Shown here in pieces: positions 22,501 to 34,399 of a stretch of DNA of 64,000 nucleotides (its first letter is position 1; each line of letters begins with the position of its first letter). The notes under the pieces are model-generated. The model saw nothing but the letters and a program-made list of their open reading frames with translations, did no database searches and had not been told where the DNA came from. The stretch is from Chrysemys picta bellii (Eukaryota; Chordata; Testudines; Emydidae). A program made the position numbers and the translations under genes. The stretch lies in contig NC_088792.1 of assembly GCF_011386835.1 (NCBI RefSeq), forward strand, positions 222,111,894-222,175,893, read 5' to 3'.

Positions 22501-22802
22501 TTGTGGGACCGAGGCCTGGTGTGAAGGGCTATGGAGTGTGGGACTGAGGCCTAGTGAAGGGGGCTATGGGGTGCGGGACTGAGGTGCAGTGTGGGGTGGC
22601 TATGGAGTGTGGGACCGAGGCCTGGTGTGAAGGGCTGTGGGGTGCGGGACTGAGGCCTAGTGTGGGGGGGCTATGGAGTGTGGGACTGAGGTGCAGTGTG
22701 GGGGGGCTATGGAGGGTGGGACCGAGGCCTGGTGAGGGGGGCTATGGGGTGTGGGACCGAGGCCTGGTGAGGGGGGCTATGGGGTGTGGGACTGAGGCCC
22801 AT
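22501..22802. repeat. Minisatellite, about 35-bp unit, about 8 copies
   Basis: Tandem repeats of a unit around GGGACTGAGGCCTAGTG and GGGGGGCTATGGGGTG, 34-36 bp long, starting immediately after the CpG island. Units alternate between ACCGAGGCCTGGTG and ACTGAGGTGCAGTG types, suggesting higher-order duplication. The 205-codon frame 22554-23171 is repetitive (GTE/GLRPS/GAMGC) and is an artefact of the array plus the hAT element that follows. Confidence 0.9.
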
Positions 22803-22960
22803 GCACAGGTGGCAGCTGGGTATATGAGTGAAGCATGGGGGGGGGGGAGGAGACAAGAGTGGGTGTGTGCCCAAGTGTCAAGAACCAGCCACTCCTACCC
22901 CATTTTGCATGTTCATTTAGAATTACCTTATGTGACACCAGTTGCCTTTTCTGCTGGCCT

Positions 22961-23199
22961 CAGGGCCGGTGCTTCCACTAGGCGGTCCCCTAGGGCAGCA
23001 GGATTTCGGGGGTGGCATTTTGCCACCCTTGGCGGCAGGGGGTCCTTTAGCTCCGGAAATTCGGCAGCGGGTTCTTCACTCGCTCCGGGACCCACCGCTG
23101 AAGTGCCCCAAAGACGCAGAGTGGAAGGACCCCCACCGCCGAATGCTCAGAGGAGGAGTGCTGCTGCTTAGGGCGGCAAAAACCCTGGCGCTGCTCCTG
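22961..23199. mobile_element. hAT MITE (CAGGGCCGGTGC ends)
   Basis: A 239-bp element from CAGGGCCGGTGCTTCC to CCTGGCGCTGCTCCTG with flanking 8-bp repeats GCTGGCCT and GCTGACCT (7 of 8). The GC-rich interior gives spurious frames. Confidence 0.85.
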
Positions 23200-23535
23200 G
23201 CTGACCTCCATTGCTACCATACGTGATTGGGATTAAGTGGTACGTCTACTGTTGGTGCTGGGCACATGATTCTCAGCTTGTGTAGACATAAATAATAGCT
23301 GGCACAGACAGCAGCTCAGGCTAGCCATGGCAAGTAACCTGCCTGAAGCCGGTGGGTACGTGGTAAGGGCAGTTAGCCTAATCTGCCACTCAGCCCTGGC
23401 CGTTCTACCCCTGCTGTGCCAGGGGCACCATTTGAGAGAAGAGGAGCAGCGGGAGCCCCCCTGAGTTTCTTACAGGAGTTGTGGGAGCTCCCAGGTGGAG
23501 CTATTAACTACAGCACAACATTAGTGTGAAATGTA

Positions 23536-23682
23536 GTCAAGTATCAGGGGGTAGCCCTGTTAGTCTGTAGCCACAAAAACAATGAGTCTGGTGGCACCTT
23601 GAAGACTAACAGATTTATTTGGGCATAAGCTTTCGTGGGTAAAAAACTTCACTTCAAATGCATGGAGTCTGGACTCCTTGTT
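23536..23682 (-). mobile_element. Short Penelope-like element (PLE) insertion, copy A
   Basis: A 147-bp insertion flanked by a perfect 15-bp duplication TTAGTGTGAAATGTA (23521-23535, 23683-23697). It contains the antisense PLE end (GTAGCC, GTTAGTCTG, CACCTTGAAGACTAACAG, GCATAAGCTTTCGTGGG) and closes with a short inverted stub GGACTCCTTGTTTT, the reverse of the left-arm AACAATGAGTC region. Confidence 0.85.
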
Positions 23683-23989
23683 TTAGTGTGAAATGTAAGT
23701 TCTGCAGGGGAGATGTGCCCCTGGGAGTCAGTATTTTATTTACAAACAGAGGCAGGGTGATTAAGATAAGAAAGGGCTGATGCTTAAATTAAGTGTGTGG
23801 AAGTCTAGCCTGTAAAACAGGAATCCCTGAGGGGGTTATTTTTGAGAAAACACAGAAAAAATACAGCCAAGCCCTCTGAGCCATGATTACATTCAGAAAA
23901 GGGGGAGATTTGGGGGCATAGGTGAAAAGAAGGGGCCAAAACCAAGGGAAGGGATAGCAGTGGTATAGAGAAGTTCCTACTCTACCTGT

Positions 23990-24074
23990 GGTACTTATGT
24001 GGCCCCATCACCATAGTATCTGAGCGCCTCACAAGGTTTAAACTATTTCTCCTCACAGCCCCTCAGTGCGGTAG
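23990..24074. repeat. MIR-like SINE, left piece of a split copy
   Basis: CCTCACAAGGTTTAAACTATTTCTCCTCACAGCC-type core followed by GTGCGGTAGGTATC. The rest of the same SINE resumes after the PLE at 25236 (ATATCCCCATTGCGTGGATG, CACTGAGGCACAC) and again at 26225-26335 (CCCGAGGTCATACAGGCAG), with a hAT element between. Confidence 0.6.
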
Positions 24075-25235
24075 GTATCGGGAGTAGCCGTGTTAGTCTG
24101 CATCCACAAAAACAACAAGGAGTCTGGTGGCGCACTAAAGACTAACAGATTTATTTGGGCATAGTATCAGGGGGTAGCCGTGTTAGTCTGCATCCGAAGA
24201 ATTGAGGTTTTACCCATGAAAGCTTAGGCCCAAATAAATCTGTTAGTCTTTAAGGTGCCACCAGACTCGTTATTTGGACCTAAGCTTTCATGTGTAAAAT
24301 AACCATTTCTTCGGCTGCATGGAGTGAAAATTACAGATGCAGGCCTTTTTATACTGACATGAAGAAAAGGGAGTTACCTCACAAGTGGAGAACCAGTGTT
24401 GACAGGACCAATTTGATCAGGGTGGAGGTAGTCCACTCCCAATAATTGATGAAGAGGTGTCAATTCCAGGAGAAAAACAACAAGGAGTCTGGTGGCACCT
24501 TAAAGACTGACAGATTTATTTGGGCATAAGCTTTCCTGGGCAAACACCTCACTTCTTCAGGTGATACTTAATTCCAGGAGAGGCAAAGCTGCTTTTGGAG
24601 TGAGCCAGCCACTCCCAGTCCCTATTCAAGCCCAAATTAATGGTGTTAACTTTGTAAATGTACTTTAGTTCTGCAGTTTCTTTTTCAAGTCTGTTTCTGA
24701 AGTTTCTTTGTTCAAGTATGGCTACTTTTAAATCTGTTATAGAATGTCTAGGAAGATTGAAGTGTTCTACTGGCTTTTGTATGTTACCATTCCTGATATC
24801 CAATGTGTGTCCATTTATTCTTTTACATAGAGACTGTCCGGATTGGCCAATGTACATGGCAGAGGGGCATTGCTGGCACATGATTGCATATATAAAGTTG
24901 TTATATGTGCAGGTGATGGTGTGGCTGATGTGGTTGGGTCCTCTAATGGTGTCGCTAGAGTAGATATGAGGACAGAGTAAGCAACGAGGTTTGTTACAGG
25001 GATTGGTTCCTGGGTTGGTGTTTCTGTGGGTATGGTGTGTAGTTGCTGGTGAGTATTTGCTTCAGGTTGGGGGGTTGTCTGTAAGCGAGGACTGGCCTGC
25101 CTCCCAAGGTCTGTGAAAGTGAGGGATCGTTTTCCAGGATAGGTTGTAGATCATTGATGATGTGCTGGAGAGCTTTTAGCTGGGGGCTGTATGTGATGTC
25201 ATGTATGTATGTGTGGTAGAACACTGTTGATATCC
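24075..25235 (-). pseudogene. PLE with GIY-YIG endonuclease region, antisense, rearranged (copy B)
   Basis: An antisense PLE fragment. From 25230 down to 24580 the minus strand reads a linker (YSPQLKALQHIINDLQPILE) and then the GIY-YIG nuclease region (MCQQCPSAMYIGQSGQSLCK, LCKRINGH), ending WEWLAHSKSSF. The left part (24075-24345) has two direct and one inverted copy of the PLE end. A second short PLE is nested at 24473-24569. The reverse-transcriptase domain is absent. Confidence 0.8.
24473..24569 (-). mobile_element. PLE end nested inside PLE copy B
   Basis: A 97-bp insertion flanked by a perfect 11-bp duplication AATTCCAGGAG (24462-24472, 24570-24580). It contains ACAACAAGGAGTCTGGTGGC and GGGCATAAGCTTTCCTGGG. 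Confidence 0.85.
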
Positions 25236-25331
25236 CCATTGCGTGGATGGGGCACTGAGGCACACACCCACTAAAGTCCAGATTTTCAAAGGTATTTAGA
25301 CACCTAGTGTGATTTTCAAAAAAGACTAGAA

Positions 25332-26155
25332 CAGAGGTGGGCAAATCACAGCCTGCAGGCCACATCCGTCCCACGGGACTCTCCTGCCCAGCCCCTGAGC
25401 TCCTGGTCCGGGAGGCTAGCCCCCAGTCCCTCCCCTGCTGTTCCTCCTCCCCTGCAGCCTCAGCTCAGTGCGCTGCCAGCGCAATGCTTTGGACGGCGGG
25501 GCTGCGAGCTCCTGGGGAAGCGCAGCTGCAGAGCACGGACTGACCCGGTGCTATAAGATGCGCAGTGGTGCAGCTGACTGCAGCTGGGCAGCACAGCTGT
25601 AGCGCCACCAGCCACCGGTGCTCCAGGTAGCGTGGTAAGGGAGCGGGGGGGGTTGGATAGAGGGCAGGGGAGTTTGGGGGGGTGGTCAGGGGGCAGGGAA
25701 CAGGAGGGTTGAATGGGGATGGGGTCCCAGGGGGAGCAGTCAGGAAGGAGGGGGGGGTTGGATGGGGCGGCAGGAGGCAGGGGTTTCAGGGGCAGTCGGG
25801 GGACAGGGAGAAGGGGTGATTGGATGGGGCAGGGGTCCCGGGGGGGCAGTCAGGAAGGAGAAGAGAGGTTGGATGGGACAGCAGGGGCAGTCAGGGGTGG
25901 GGGTTCCAGGAACAGGGATCAGTCACGGGTGGGGGTTCCAGGAACAGGGAGCGGGGGGCGTGGATGGGGCAGAGGTTCCGGGGGGGCCATCAGGGAACGG
26001 GGGGGTTAGATGGGGCAGGAGTTGAGGGGGGCCGTCAGTGCAAGAAGCGGGGGCACGCCTAGCTGTTTGAGGAGGCACAGCCTCCCCTAACCAGCCCTCC
26101 ATACAATTTCCAAAACCCAATGCGGTCCTCAGGCCAAAAAGTTTGCCCGCCGCTG
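25332..26155. mobile_element. Non-autonomous hAT element with G-rich tandem interior
   Basis: An 824-bp element with inverted ends CAGAGGTGGGCAAA and TTTGCCCGCCGCTG and 8-bp duplications GACTAGAA and GCGTAGAA (6 of 8). The interior (25640-26040) repeats the motif GGGGGGTTGGATGGGGCRG, giving glycine-rich spurious frames (25713-26062). Confidence 0.9.
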
Positions 26156-26713
26156 GCGTAGAAGGTTAGGTGCTTTGTAAATGCCATTAAATGCCTAGCT
26201 GCATATTTGGGTGCCTAAACAGTTTTAAAATTGTGTCCTTAAGCTACTGGCCCGAGGTCATACAGGCAGTCCATGGGGGGAGTAGAACCGGGGTGTCTCA
26301 GGCTAGCTCCCTATCCAGCAGGCCAGCCTCTCTCTCTCCTGCATGCTGCAACAAAAGAGGATTCTGATAGATGGGAGCAAAACCAAGGTGGCCAGTTCTC
26401 TGAGACTCCAGCCAACAGTCTGAGGAGGTTGGGATGGATGTCATGATTGACAGCATGAAAAGCAGCACCGAGGGCAGGAAGGATGGAGAATGAGAGTCAG
26501 ATGAGAGGAGATCACTTAAATTCCCAAAGGGTGGCAGGTTCTGTCCCATGCTAGGTTGTAGAGCAATGGCTGCTGTGCAGTTTTACATTTTAACTGAAAA
26601 CCATTTTGTTGTCATTTTGGTTCAGAGTTCAAGAAAAGGGAGGAATCAGAAAGTATCATAAGTGTCAGATGTGTTCGTACCTCATAGGTTTAGGGTTTCA
26701 GCTGTATCCAGGC

Positions 26714-27126
26714 CAAGATAGATAAAAATCATGGATTTTTTTTTAATCGGAGTTTATTTAAATTGGATTTTTTGATAAAATGCTTTTTCCCCCCTCAAAA
26801 AGCAATCTAAAGATAGTTTTAAATAAAATACATTATAGCTCAAAGATATCTCATCATGGAATAGGGATTATTAATTCTATAGCATGAGACAATATATTCA
26901 CATAATGTTTAAGAAAAGTTTTGTAAATGAGTTCCAATAGGTCATGGATTAAGGACCCAGTCTTATGGGGTTTCACAGGCTTCTCTATAGATTATTTAAG
27001 TGAATCTTTCTATCTACCCAATGGGACTCAGTGCTCAGTCTAGAAGATTCCATCGGAGATGCTTAGTTTTGCAGTTCTCAAACTGTGGATTTGTCTCTCC
27101 AGAAGTAACATACTTGTTAACAGCCA

Positions 27127-27162
<36 letters not shown>

Positions 27163-27833
27163 ATATTATAAAAAGGTGAGAAATAACAGACCTCAACTCT
27201 ATTGTCCCTCTTCAAATTTGTGTACACAGAGTCAATACCTTTCCCCTCTCTAAAAGTGCAAAGTTTCAAAAAGTTAAATGAATAGAAGATTGTTGGGGGC
27301 GGAATAGATCTGGACAAGAAGAAGTCTGGAGATGAATGTGAGAAGCAAGGGACATATGCTTGTTTTGTTAATATAGGTTGCTGTTGAAGAAAAAAAAATC
27401 CAGAATACTTAACGTTGTTTTAGTTAAATAAAACAATTTAAATGTCTGTCTGGTGATGTTCTCCTCCTAATACAGCATGGCAAGAAAATCCTCCAAATAT
27501 TAATGATTAACCTGTTGTATTGGAGATAGTTCACCTCCCAATGACTTCATAAATATCTGCTTCGATTACCTTTGGTAAACGAAATAACCAAACAATTATT
27601 CATTTTCTGATATAGCTGTAAAATTAATCTGAAAAGTTTTCAAAATAAATCACTGTTTAAAAATGTATAGTGTGTATCTTCTAAAAATGAAACATCTAAA
27701 TCTGAGTTGTGAAGAATATGTATTAAGGTTATAACTACCATCAAGAATACACTTTTATGTAGAAAACCATGATTAAATAGAGTCTTCCTGACTAGTGATT
27801 TAAATTCATATGATTTAAATAAAATCCACCCTG
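26714..27833. mobile_element. hAT element, 1.1 kb, perfect 8-bp target duplication
   Basis: Flanked by ATCCAGGC at 26706-26713 and 27834-27841. The 3' end AAATCCACCCTG and mutated 5' end CAAGATAGATAAAAATC are the ends of a widespread vertebrate repeat (CAGGGTGGATAAAAATC). The interior is AT-rich with no transposase frame. A (TG)n microsatellite at 27130-27158 has grown inside it. Confidence 0.85.
27130..27158. repeat. (TG)n microsatellite
   Basis: About 14 TG repeats followed by TATGTATATT. It lies within the hAT element at 26714-27833. Confidence 0.95.
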
Positions 27834-28327
27834 ATCCAGGCCAATTCCAGAACAAAGAACAGAAATTTCATCCACAGAATCCATAAAGTCGATGACAATT
27901 GTCCTTATATGTATTGTTCATTGGGCACGCTCTGTGTGCTCAGCACTGTTCAAAATATGCCAGAAAATGTAGTCCCAGAGCCAATGTGTATCCCTGGATA
28001 AGATGGCTCAGATATTTAAGTATGAAGTATATAGTTATTAAGCACATGTTTATATTTATGAGTGGAGGCACTGATGGCAATAGAAATTTTACTGGCTTAA
28101 GAACTAGATTTGATCCTCCAACTTTCTTTCAAGAGGAAGAGCTGCCCAGAGCTCCTGTGACTGTTTATTTTTCTTTCCTGCCTGCAGTGGCCCTGATATA
28201 CCTCTGTTTTTTTTCCTCAACTTTAAAATGTGGAATTTTCTTGGTGTTTGGTTTTAAATATTCTCCTGTGAGAACTGCAGCTCAATCACTGTAGTGTTGT
28301 GCTTAAGAGCCTTTTTGAAAATTAAAT

Positions 28328-28631
28328 CAGTGGTGGGCAACCTGTGGCCCTTCAGGGTAATCCGCTGGCAGGCCACGAGACAGTGTTTACATTGGCTGCC
28401 CGCAGCTCCCAGTGGCCACGGTTCGCTGTTCCTGGACAATGGTAGCTGCGGGAAGTGGCGCAGGCCACGGGGACATGCTGGCTGCCGCTTCCTGCAGCTC
28501 CCATTGGCCAGAAACAGCAAACAGCGGCCACTGGTAGCTGGGGGCGGCCGTGCCTGCGGACAGCCAACGTAAACACTGTCTCGCGGCTAGCCAGCAGATT
28601 ATCCTGACGGGCTACAGGTTGCCCACCACTG
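28328..28631. mobile_element. Palindromic hAT MITE
   Basis: A 304-bp element, ends CAGTGGTGGGCAACCTGTGG and TACAGGTTGCCCACCACTG, extended inverted arms (GACAGTGTTTACATTGGCTG and GCCAACGTAAACACTGTC) and flanking AATTAAAT and CTTTAAAT (6 of 8). Confidence 0.9.
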
Positions 28632-29012
28632 CTTTAAATAGAAGTAAAAGCAGTGTTGCCAACTCTCATGATTTTGTCATGAGTCTCATGAAGATTGTTT
28701 TCCTTAAAGCCCCAGCTCCTGGAGTCAAGTGGATATGTGATGATTTCAGCCTTCATTCTTAATTTTTCTTTAAGCCCTTGTGGCTATGGGGAAAGCTTCA
28801 AAATGTGACCCCAATGCACCCTAAAGGTGCAAAAAGCAGAAGGCAAATAAAAAGCACATCAAATCTATTATTTTTACATAATCTCACGAGTTAAAGCCAA
28901 TCTCATGATTTTTGGTGAACCTGATTCATGGTTTTTGAACATTTGGGATTGGCAATACTGTGAAAGTCACTTTCACTCCTGTTTAAAGTAAGTTTCTAGT
29001 CTATTATTTGTA

Positions 29013-29165
29013 CAGACGCTCCCCAGGTTACGCAAACCCAACTTACAGAAATCTGCACTTACGGAAAAAGTTCCATAAGCTTTTTTTTATTGCATAATTG
29101 TCGGGTATATGTTCCTGACTTATGCAAAATTTGACTTACGCAATGCGTAAGTTGGGGAGCGTCTG
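29013..29165. mobile_element. Mariner/pogo-type MITE
   Basis: A 153-bp element between TA dinucleotides, with inverted ends CAGACGCTCCCCAGGTTACG and CGTAAGTTGGGGAGCGTCTG. Confidence 0.9.
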
Positions 29166-29790
29166 TAGTGGGGTAACACCCCCTACAGCCCCAGGCAGGT
29201 GCAGTATAAGCTCACGGGGGCTTGCTGTAGTAGGATGTTTCTGAAGTTATACAGTCTATTCCAAGCTTGGTGAATTCAATTGTTGTATTCAAGAGTTAGT
29301 AAAAAGGTAAGAATATATATTAAAATTTTAAATCTAACTAGTATCCCTTAAGTCACTTGACACAAGATGCGAGAATGTTAGTATTAGAGCTCAGTGGGTC
29401 TAACATTTATTTAATTCTTTTTTAATATAGGAATTAGATACAGTGCTCCTATCAGCTAATTTCTAAGTTATCTGCAAAAAAACCCTAGAGTTTTCAGGTG
29501 CCTAATTTGCCCCTCCCCGCCCACCAAAATCTGAAATGGCACCCCTATGCTGTGCTACTGTTTTTAATCCTCTGGCTCAGTGAGAGATAGCACCTGTATG
29601 ACAACAAGCTGGGAATTGCATTTGCAGCTCCACATTAAGATACAGCCTTAGACTCATGCCCCGCCCCCAACTCAACAAGAGCCAGTCCTGCTGTGTTCAG
29701 TATTTCTCACCATTCCTCCTTTCAGTTATCTTTGTTCCTACCTAGTTCTCTGCTGTAGCACTGCTCTTCCTCTCTATTTCCTCTTCCTAC

Positions 29791-30934
29791 TGTGATGTTG
29801 CACTCTATATGATTTTATGAAAGTATGCTGATGAGTGTGAATATAATGTAACTAAAGTATGCTTCATGCAAAAGGTCTCTTGTAAGGTATCATTACAAAG
29901 CTTATAATCTGAATGTGGTCATCCTAATTGTATAAATGTATCACTCTTGTATCTGTAACTAGAAATATGAAATATAACTGAGGGCCTATTGTAATTATAC
30001 AAAGTGTGGGCCATTAATGATAGTTTGGAATCTTGATGGCTCCCATTAACCAGGACAAATGACTGTAGATGGCTCTGTTTTACTTGTAAGTCTTCCTGTA
30101 TACCTGTGTGCTGGCAAGTGAGTAATGAAGTCTTACAGTAACGTGATCATGTCACCTGAACTGGAATCCATCTTTAACCTGGTGCTTTTCCATTTAGAAG
30201 GGGGGGGCGGGACCCAGAGAGACAAAGGATTCCCACCTTATGCAAAAGATATAAGTGGGTGGAACAGAACAAAGGAGGCCACAGTCATGAGAAGTCCCCT
30301 AGCTACCACCTGAGCTGGAATAAGGGCTGTACTGGGGTAAGGATTGGATGCCTTCCTAGTCTGGGCACAGTCTGTGAAAGAAACTTATTGCAACATCGAA
30401 GTGTGAGATTTTAATCTGTATTCAGTTTTATTACTATACTAGGCTTAGACTTGCATGTTTTATTTTTCTTGGTAATTCACTTTGTTCTGTCTGTTACTAC
30501 TTGGAACCACTTAAATCCTACTTTCTGTAGGTAATAAAATCCGCTTTTACTTATTAATTAACCCAGAGTGTGCATTAATACCAGGGGGGGCAAACAGCTG
30601 TTCATCTCTCTCTATCGGTGTTAGAGTGTGAAAAATTTGAGTTTATCCTGTATAAGCTTTATACAGGGTAAAACCAATTTGGGGTTTGGACCCCATTGGG
30701 AGTTGGGCATCTGAGTGTTAAAAACAGGAACACTTCTTAAGTTGCTTTCAGTTAAGTCTGCAACTTTGGGGTATGTGGTTCAGACCCTGGGTCTGTGTTG
30801 GAGCAGACTGGTGTGTCTGGCTCAACAAGACAGGGTGCTGGAGTCCCAAGCTGGCAGGGAAAGCAGGGGAAGAAGTAGTCTTGGCACATCACTTGGCAGT
30901 TACCAAGGGGGTTTCTGTGATCCAACCCGTCATA
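29791..30934 (+). repeat. Solo LTR with 5-bp target duplication
   Basis: A 1144-bp LTR from TGTGATGTTGCACT to TCCAACCCGTCATA, flanked on both sides by CCTAC (29786-29790, 30935-30939). It carries a polyadenylation signal AATAAAATCC (30533). The terminal CA has become TA. No internal retroviral region remains. Related long LTRs are at 36452-38336 and about 40855-41815. Confidence 0.85.
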
Positions 30935-30999
30935 CCTACCTTTTTCTTTGATTTATAAAAACTACGCTATTCTACTGAAGTAGCCCAGTTCAATACAGT

Positions 31000-33080
31000 A
31001 TCCGTATAGTAATGAGGTCTATTACTACAGCATAATGTAGCCTTTTCCCAAACCTTCCGCAGATCTTTCTAGCACTCCTTTTCCAAAGTCTCCGCCCTAT
31101 ATATCTAGTCTTTTTCTCCTCCTGCATCTCTAGTTATTCTAGTTTCATGGCTGGGTAGCTATTACTGCTTGGCAAAAGGCTTCCTTCCTTTCTCTCTGCA
31201 GTCCAGCTATTTCCAGGCAGGGGAGAAAAAGAAAGTTGCAGTGGTTGACACTCAACTGGCAGGGTGTAGGAGGCACTCCTGGAAGCAGTGATGGCTTCTG
31301 GAAAGCACAGGTATTAGTGCCAACATTGCCTCTTGCTGCTCGCAAGCCTGTCCAGCTCTACATATGATCACATAGACAGGTGTCTTTAAGAGTAGCTTCT
31401 GGATTTTGGATCAGATTCATAAATTCATTTTTAAACATGAGTCAGTTCTAGGTTAGGAGAACATTACATTGACTACTGGTGGAATATCAAATCAGCTGAG
31501 TTACAGCACACTTAACATCTAGCTAGTGAAAAAACTTCACCCTTGAGTTGACTGTCAGCAATAATGGGGTCAAGACTAACAACCTAAACAAAACAAATTA
31601 TAGAGGGAAGTAACATAACATGGCTCTGTCCTCCCCAATAAGTTCTTGATTAATTTAAGAGGCAGAGTTCCAGACCTATCACACTTTAATTTCCTGCTTG
31701 TGATTAATATTTTCACTTGTTAGTAGCCTTGCTGTTGCCTTGATCCTGCAAACAATCCCACACATAAGGACAGTGCAGCTTTATTTGCTCACAGGAGTCC
31801 ACCTGTCTAGAGTCACTTGCAAGATTGGAGCCTGCTGTAGTTCCAAATATCTGGTGTGCCAAGACGGAACAGAACTCAGACTAACCACTTTTTTTCCCAG
31901 TAAGTGTACTAATCCTTGCTGTATTACAGTCTGGCATGACGTGTTGATGTAAGCCAGTAATGTGATACCTACTGTAGATGTATAACATCTTCCTCAATGT
32001 TTTTAGCCAATGCTCAGTGAACCTGAATCAAAGAACTCTGTAAATACTACCCAGTTCTCTAATTTCGTAAAGCTGACTGCCTACATAAACATGAGTATAT
32101 TTTGGAAACTGATACAATATATCCAGGGTATCTCTGCAAGAAATGGCTGGATTCAGTGCAGATTAAGACATCTGTTTTATAAAGCATATCATACCTTTCC
32201 TCTCACACAAGCACAAATGTAAAACTACTAACTAATAGGCACTCATGGGAAAACATGGCTTCCCTCCCCATCCAATTTTTTCACATTTACTCTGTTCACT
32301 CCTGCTCCACACCATGGAAAACAGGGTAGCATATGGCCCTTTGTAGGTAGCAAACACTCACTTCCTCATGTCAATATAGTGCTTGAACAGTGAGAAATGC
32401 TGGCAATTCCAAAACCTGAAAGTGAAGATTTCATTGTCTGTCTTGTTCGCACAAATTAAATCTAGCTCATTAGAAACTTCCTGTCCTGCCAGTAGTGTCA
32501 TGTGTCAAGACAGGGAAAAAGAGGCATTGATAGACCTGTAATGTGGTAGACAGTATGAAGAGTATTTAATGAAGCATGTACTGTATATATGGGGACTTGT
32601 GATAATGGCATCATGAGATTCTGAAAAAACAGAACATATTTATGAAAAAAGTTCATGATAAAGCATTGACAGCAAAGCAGGTTAATCTGGTTTATTCTTG
32701 GGGCATTCCTTCATCTTGCTCAGGGTGTGGTGGCTTATGACTGGTTGGCGTGGAAGCATCTAATTAGACATTTTCTCTTAAGATCCTGTCTGAAAAAGTT
32801 CGTTGTAGCACTTCTTGTATTAAAGGCAATGCTTAGTGGTATTTATACTAATTTATATTGGCATATTTGTAAAACAGAATGCAACAGATTGGAGGTATGG
32901 GACACCTACAGCTATGGGAAGAGTTTGTAATGCTATATTAAATTTATCATTAAACAAACCAATGGCTCTCAATCTTTCCAGACTTCTGAAAGGGGTACAG
33001 TAGTGTGATTTGTCTTGCATACTCCCTGCCCCCAAAGTTACACCTCACTTAAAAACTGCTTGCTTACAAAATCAGGCATA
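31000..33080. other. No gene recognised
   Basis: Mostly AT-rich unique sequence. A short degenerate palindrome-type amniote repeat (GATCCTGCAAACAATCCCAC) is at about 31741. No splice-supported coding sequence was found on either strand. Confidence 0.5.
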
Positions 33081-33084
33081 AAAA

Positions 33085-34205
33085 TTAGGGCTGTCAATTA
33101 ATGGCAGTTAGAGCAAGCAATTAACTCGAAAAAAGTTAACTTGATTAAAAAAATTACTTGCGCTTAATCGGTTTTAATCAACTTGTTAAACAATAATAGA
33201 ATACTGTAATCAGGCGTGGACTCACCCCTGCGGCACCTTCTACTGGTTGTCTCGGGAATTAGCTCACCAGCATCCAGAGCACCCTCTGCAGGCCAGGTGT
33301 CCTGCCTGTCTCTGGCCCCCATGTCCTTCCCGGACCCTGGTCCTCTTGGCTTGGTGCTGCCCCCTGGCAGTATCCCAATCTCTCTGGGTCTCCCCACCCA
33401 GGAGAACCCCCACCCCTTATCCTAACGTCACCTCAGTCGTGGCTACTGCTAGTCACGATCTAGCCCCCGCGCCCTGGGGCAGACTACAGTGTATCAGCCA
33501 ATCATCACAGGCAACAAGGGGTTTGGACTGGTAGCCTTTACCCACCCTAAGGCTGCCCCCTCTGCAACCCCAATACCTATATGGGCCTAGGACCAGGCCC
33601 TGCAGCCTAGGGAGTTGCTGGCCTAGGGCTTCCCTGCCTCAGTCTAGGTCCCCAGGTGAGCTCCCTGCAGCCAGGCCTCTCTCTTTTCTGTCAGAGGGAG
33701 ACTCCTCTGCTCTGGCTATCCTGGCCTTCTTATAAGGCTGAGTGGCTCAGTTTGGGGCGTGGCCCCAGCTGCAGCCACTTCCCCAATCAGCCAGGGTTTT
33801 GCCCCTTTACACAGCCCCAGCCCTCTACAGGGCTTTTTCAACCCCTTCAGGGCTGTAGTGGGTGTTCACCCCCCTACAAATACCAATTTAAATTTATAAA
33901 TATTTTGGATGTTTTTCTACATTTTCAAATGTATTGATTTCAGTTACAACACAAAAAAGTGCACAGTGCTCACTGTATATTATTTTTATTACAAATATTT
34001 GCACAGTAAAAAAGGATAAACAAAAGAAATTGTATTTTTCAATCCACCTCATACAAGTACTGTAGTGCAATCTCTATCATGAAAGTGCAACTTTCAAATG
34101 TTGATTTTTTTTTTTTTGTTACAAAACTGCATTCAAAAATAAAACAACTTAAAACTTTAGAGCCTACACGTCCACTCAGTCCTCCTTCTTGTTCTGCCAA
34201 TCACT
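33085..34205. mobile_element. AT-rich interspersed repeat (GGGCTGTCAATTAAT type), split by an LTR
   Basis: Begins GGGCTGTCAATTAATGGCAG and resumes after the LTR with ATACCAATTTAAATTTATAA, continuing through CATACAAGTACTGTAGTGCA and AGAGCCTACACGTCCACTC. This is a common turtle repeat, probably a non-autonomous DNA element; superfamily not determined. The LTR occupies 33205-33878. Confidence 0.7.
33205..33878 (-). repeat. Solo LTR inside the AT-rich repeat
   Basis: A 674-bp insertion with perfect 5-bp duplications AATAC (33200-33204, 33879-33883). Plus-strand ends are TGTAATCAGGCGTGG and ACCCCCCTACA; the reverse strand starts TGTAGGGGGGTGAACACCC and has TTATAAG-like sequence (33728), so the LTR is probably antisense. 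The internal open frames (33216-33534, 33656-33937) are not recognisable genes. Confidence 0.9.
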
Positions 34206-34216
34206 AAGACAAACAC

Positions 34217-34380
34217 TCGGCCCGCACCACTTCCAGCAGTTCCCATTGGCCTGGAGCAGCGAACCGTGGCCACTGGGCGCCGCGATCGGCCGAACCTGCG
34301 GCAGCGGCAGGTAAACAAACCGGCCCAGCCCACCAGGGGCTTTCCCCATACATGTGGCGGAACAAGTTTAGGAACCACTG
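34217..34380. mobile_element. Half of a palindromic hAT MITE
   Basis: Matches the right arm of the palindrome at 14769-15171 (GCGATCGGCCGAACCTGCGG, CAGGTAAACAAACCGGCC) and ends GAACCACTG. The left arm is missing. Confidence 0.75.
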
Positions 34381-34399
34381 GTCTAACTCAATCCCTCGG

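Noticed and set aside
22554..23171. 205-codon plus-strand open frame
   Set aside because: First half is the translated minisatellite, second half a hAT MITE; no independent coding signal.
25713..26062. Three overlapping glycine-rich frames
   Set aside because: They translate G-rich tandem sequence inside a hAT element.
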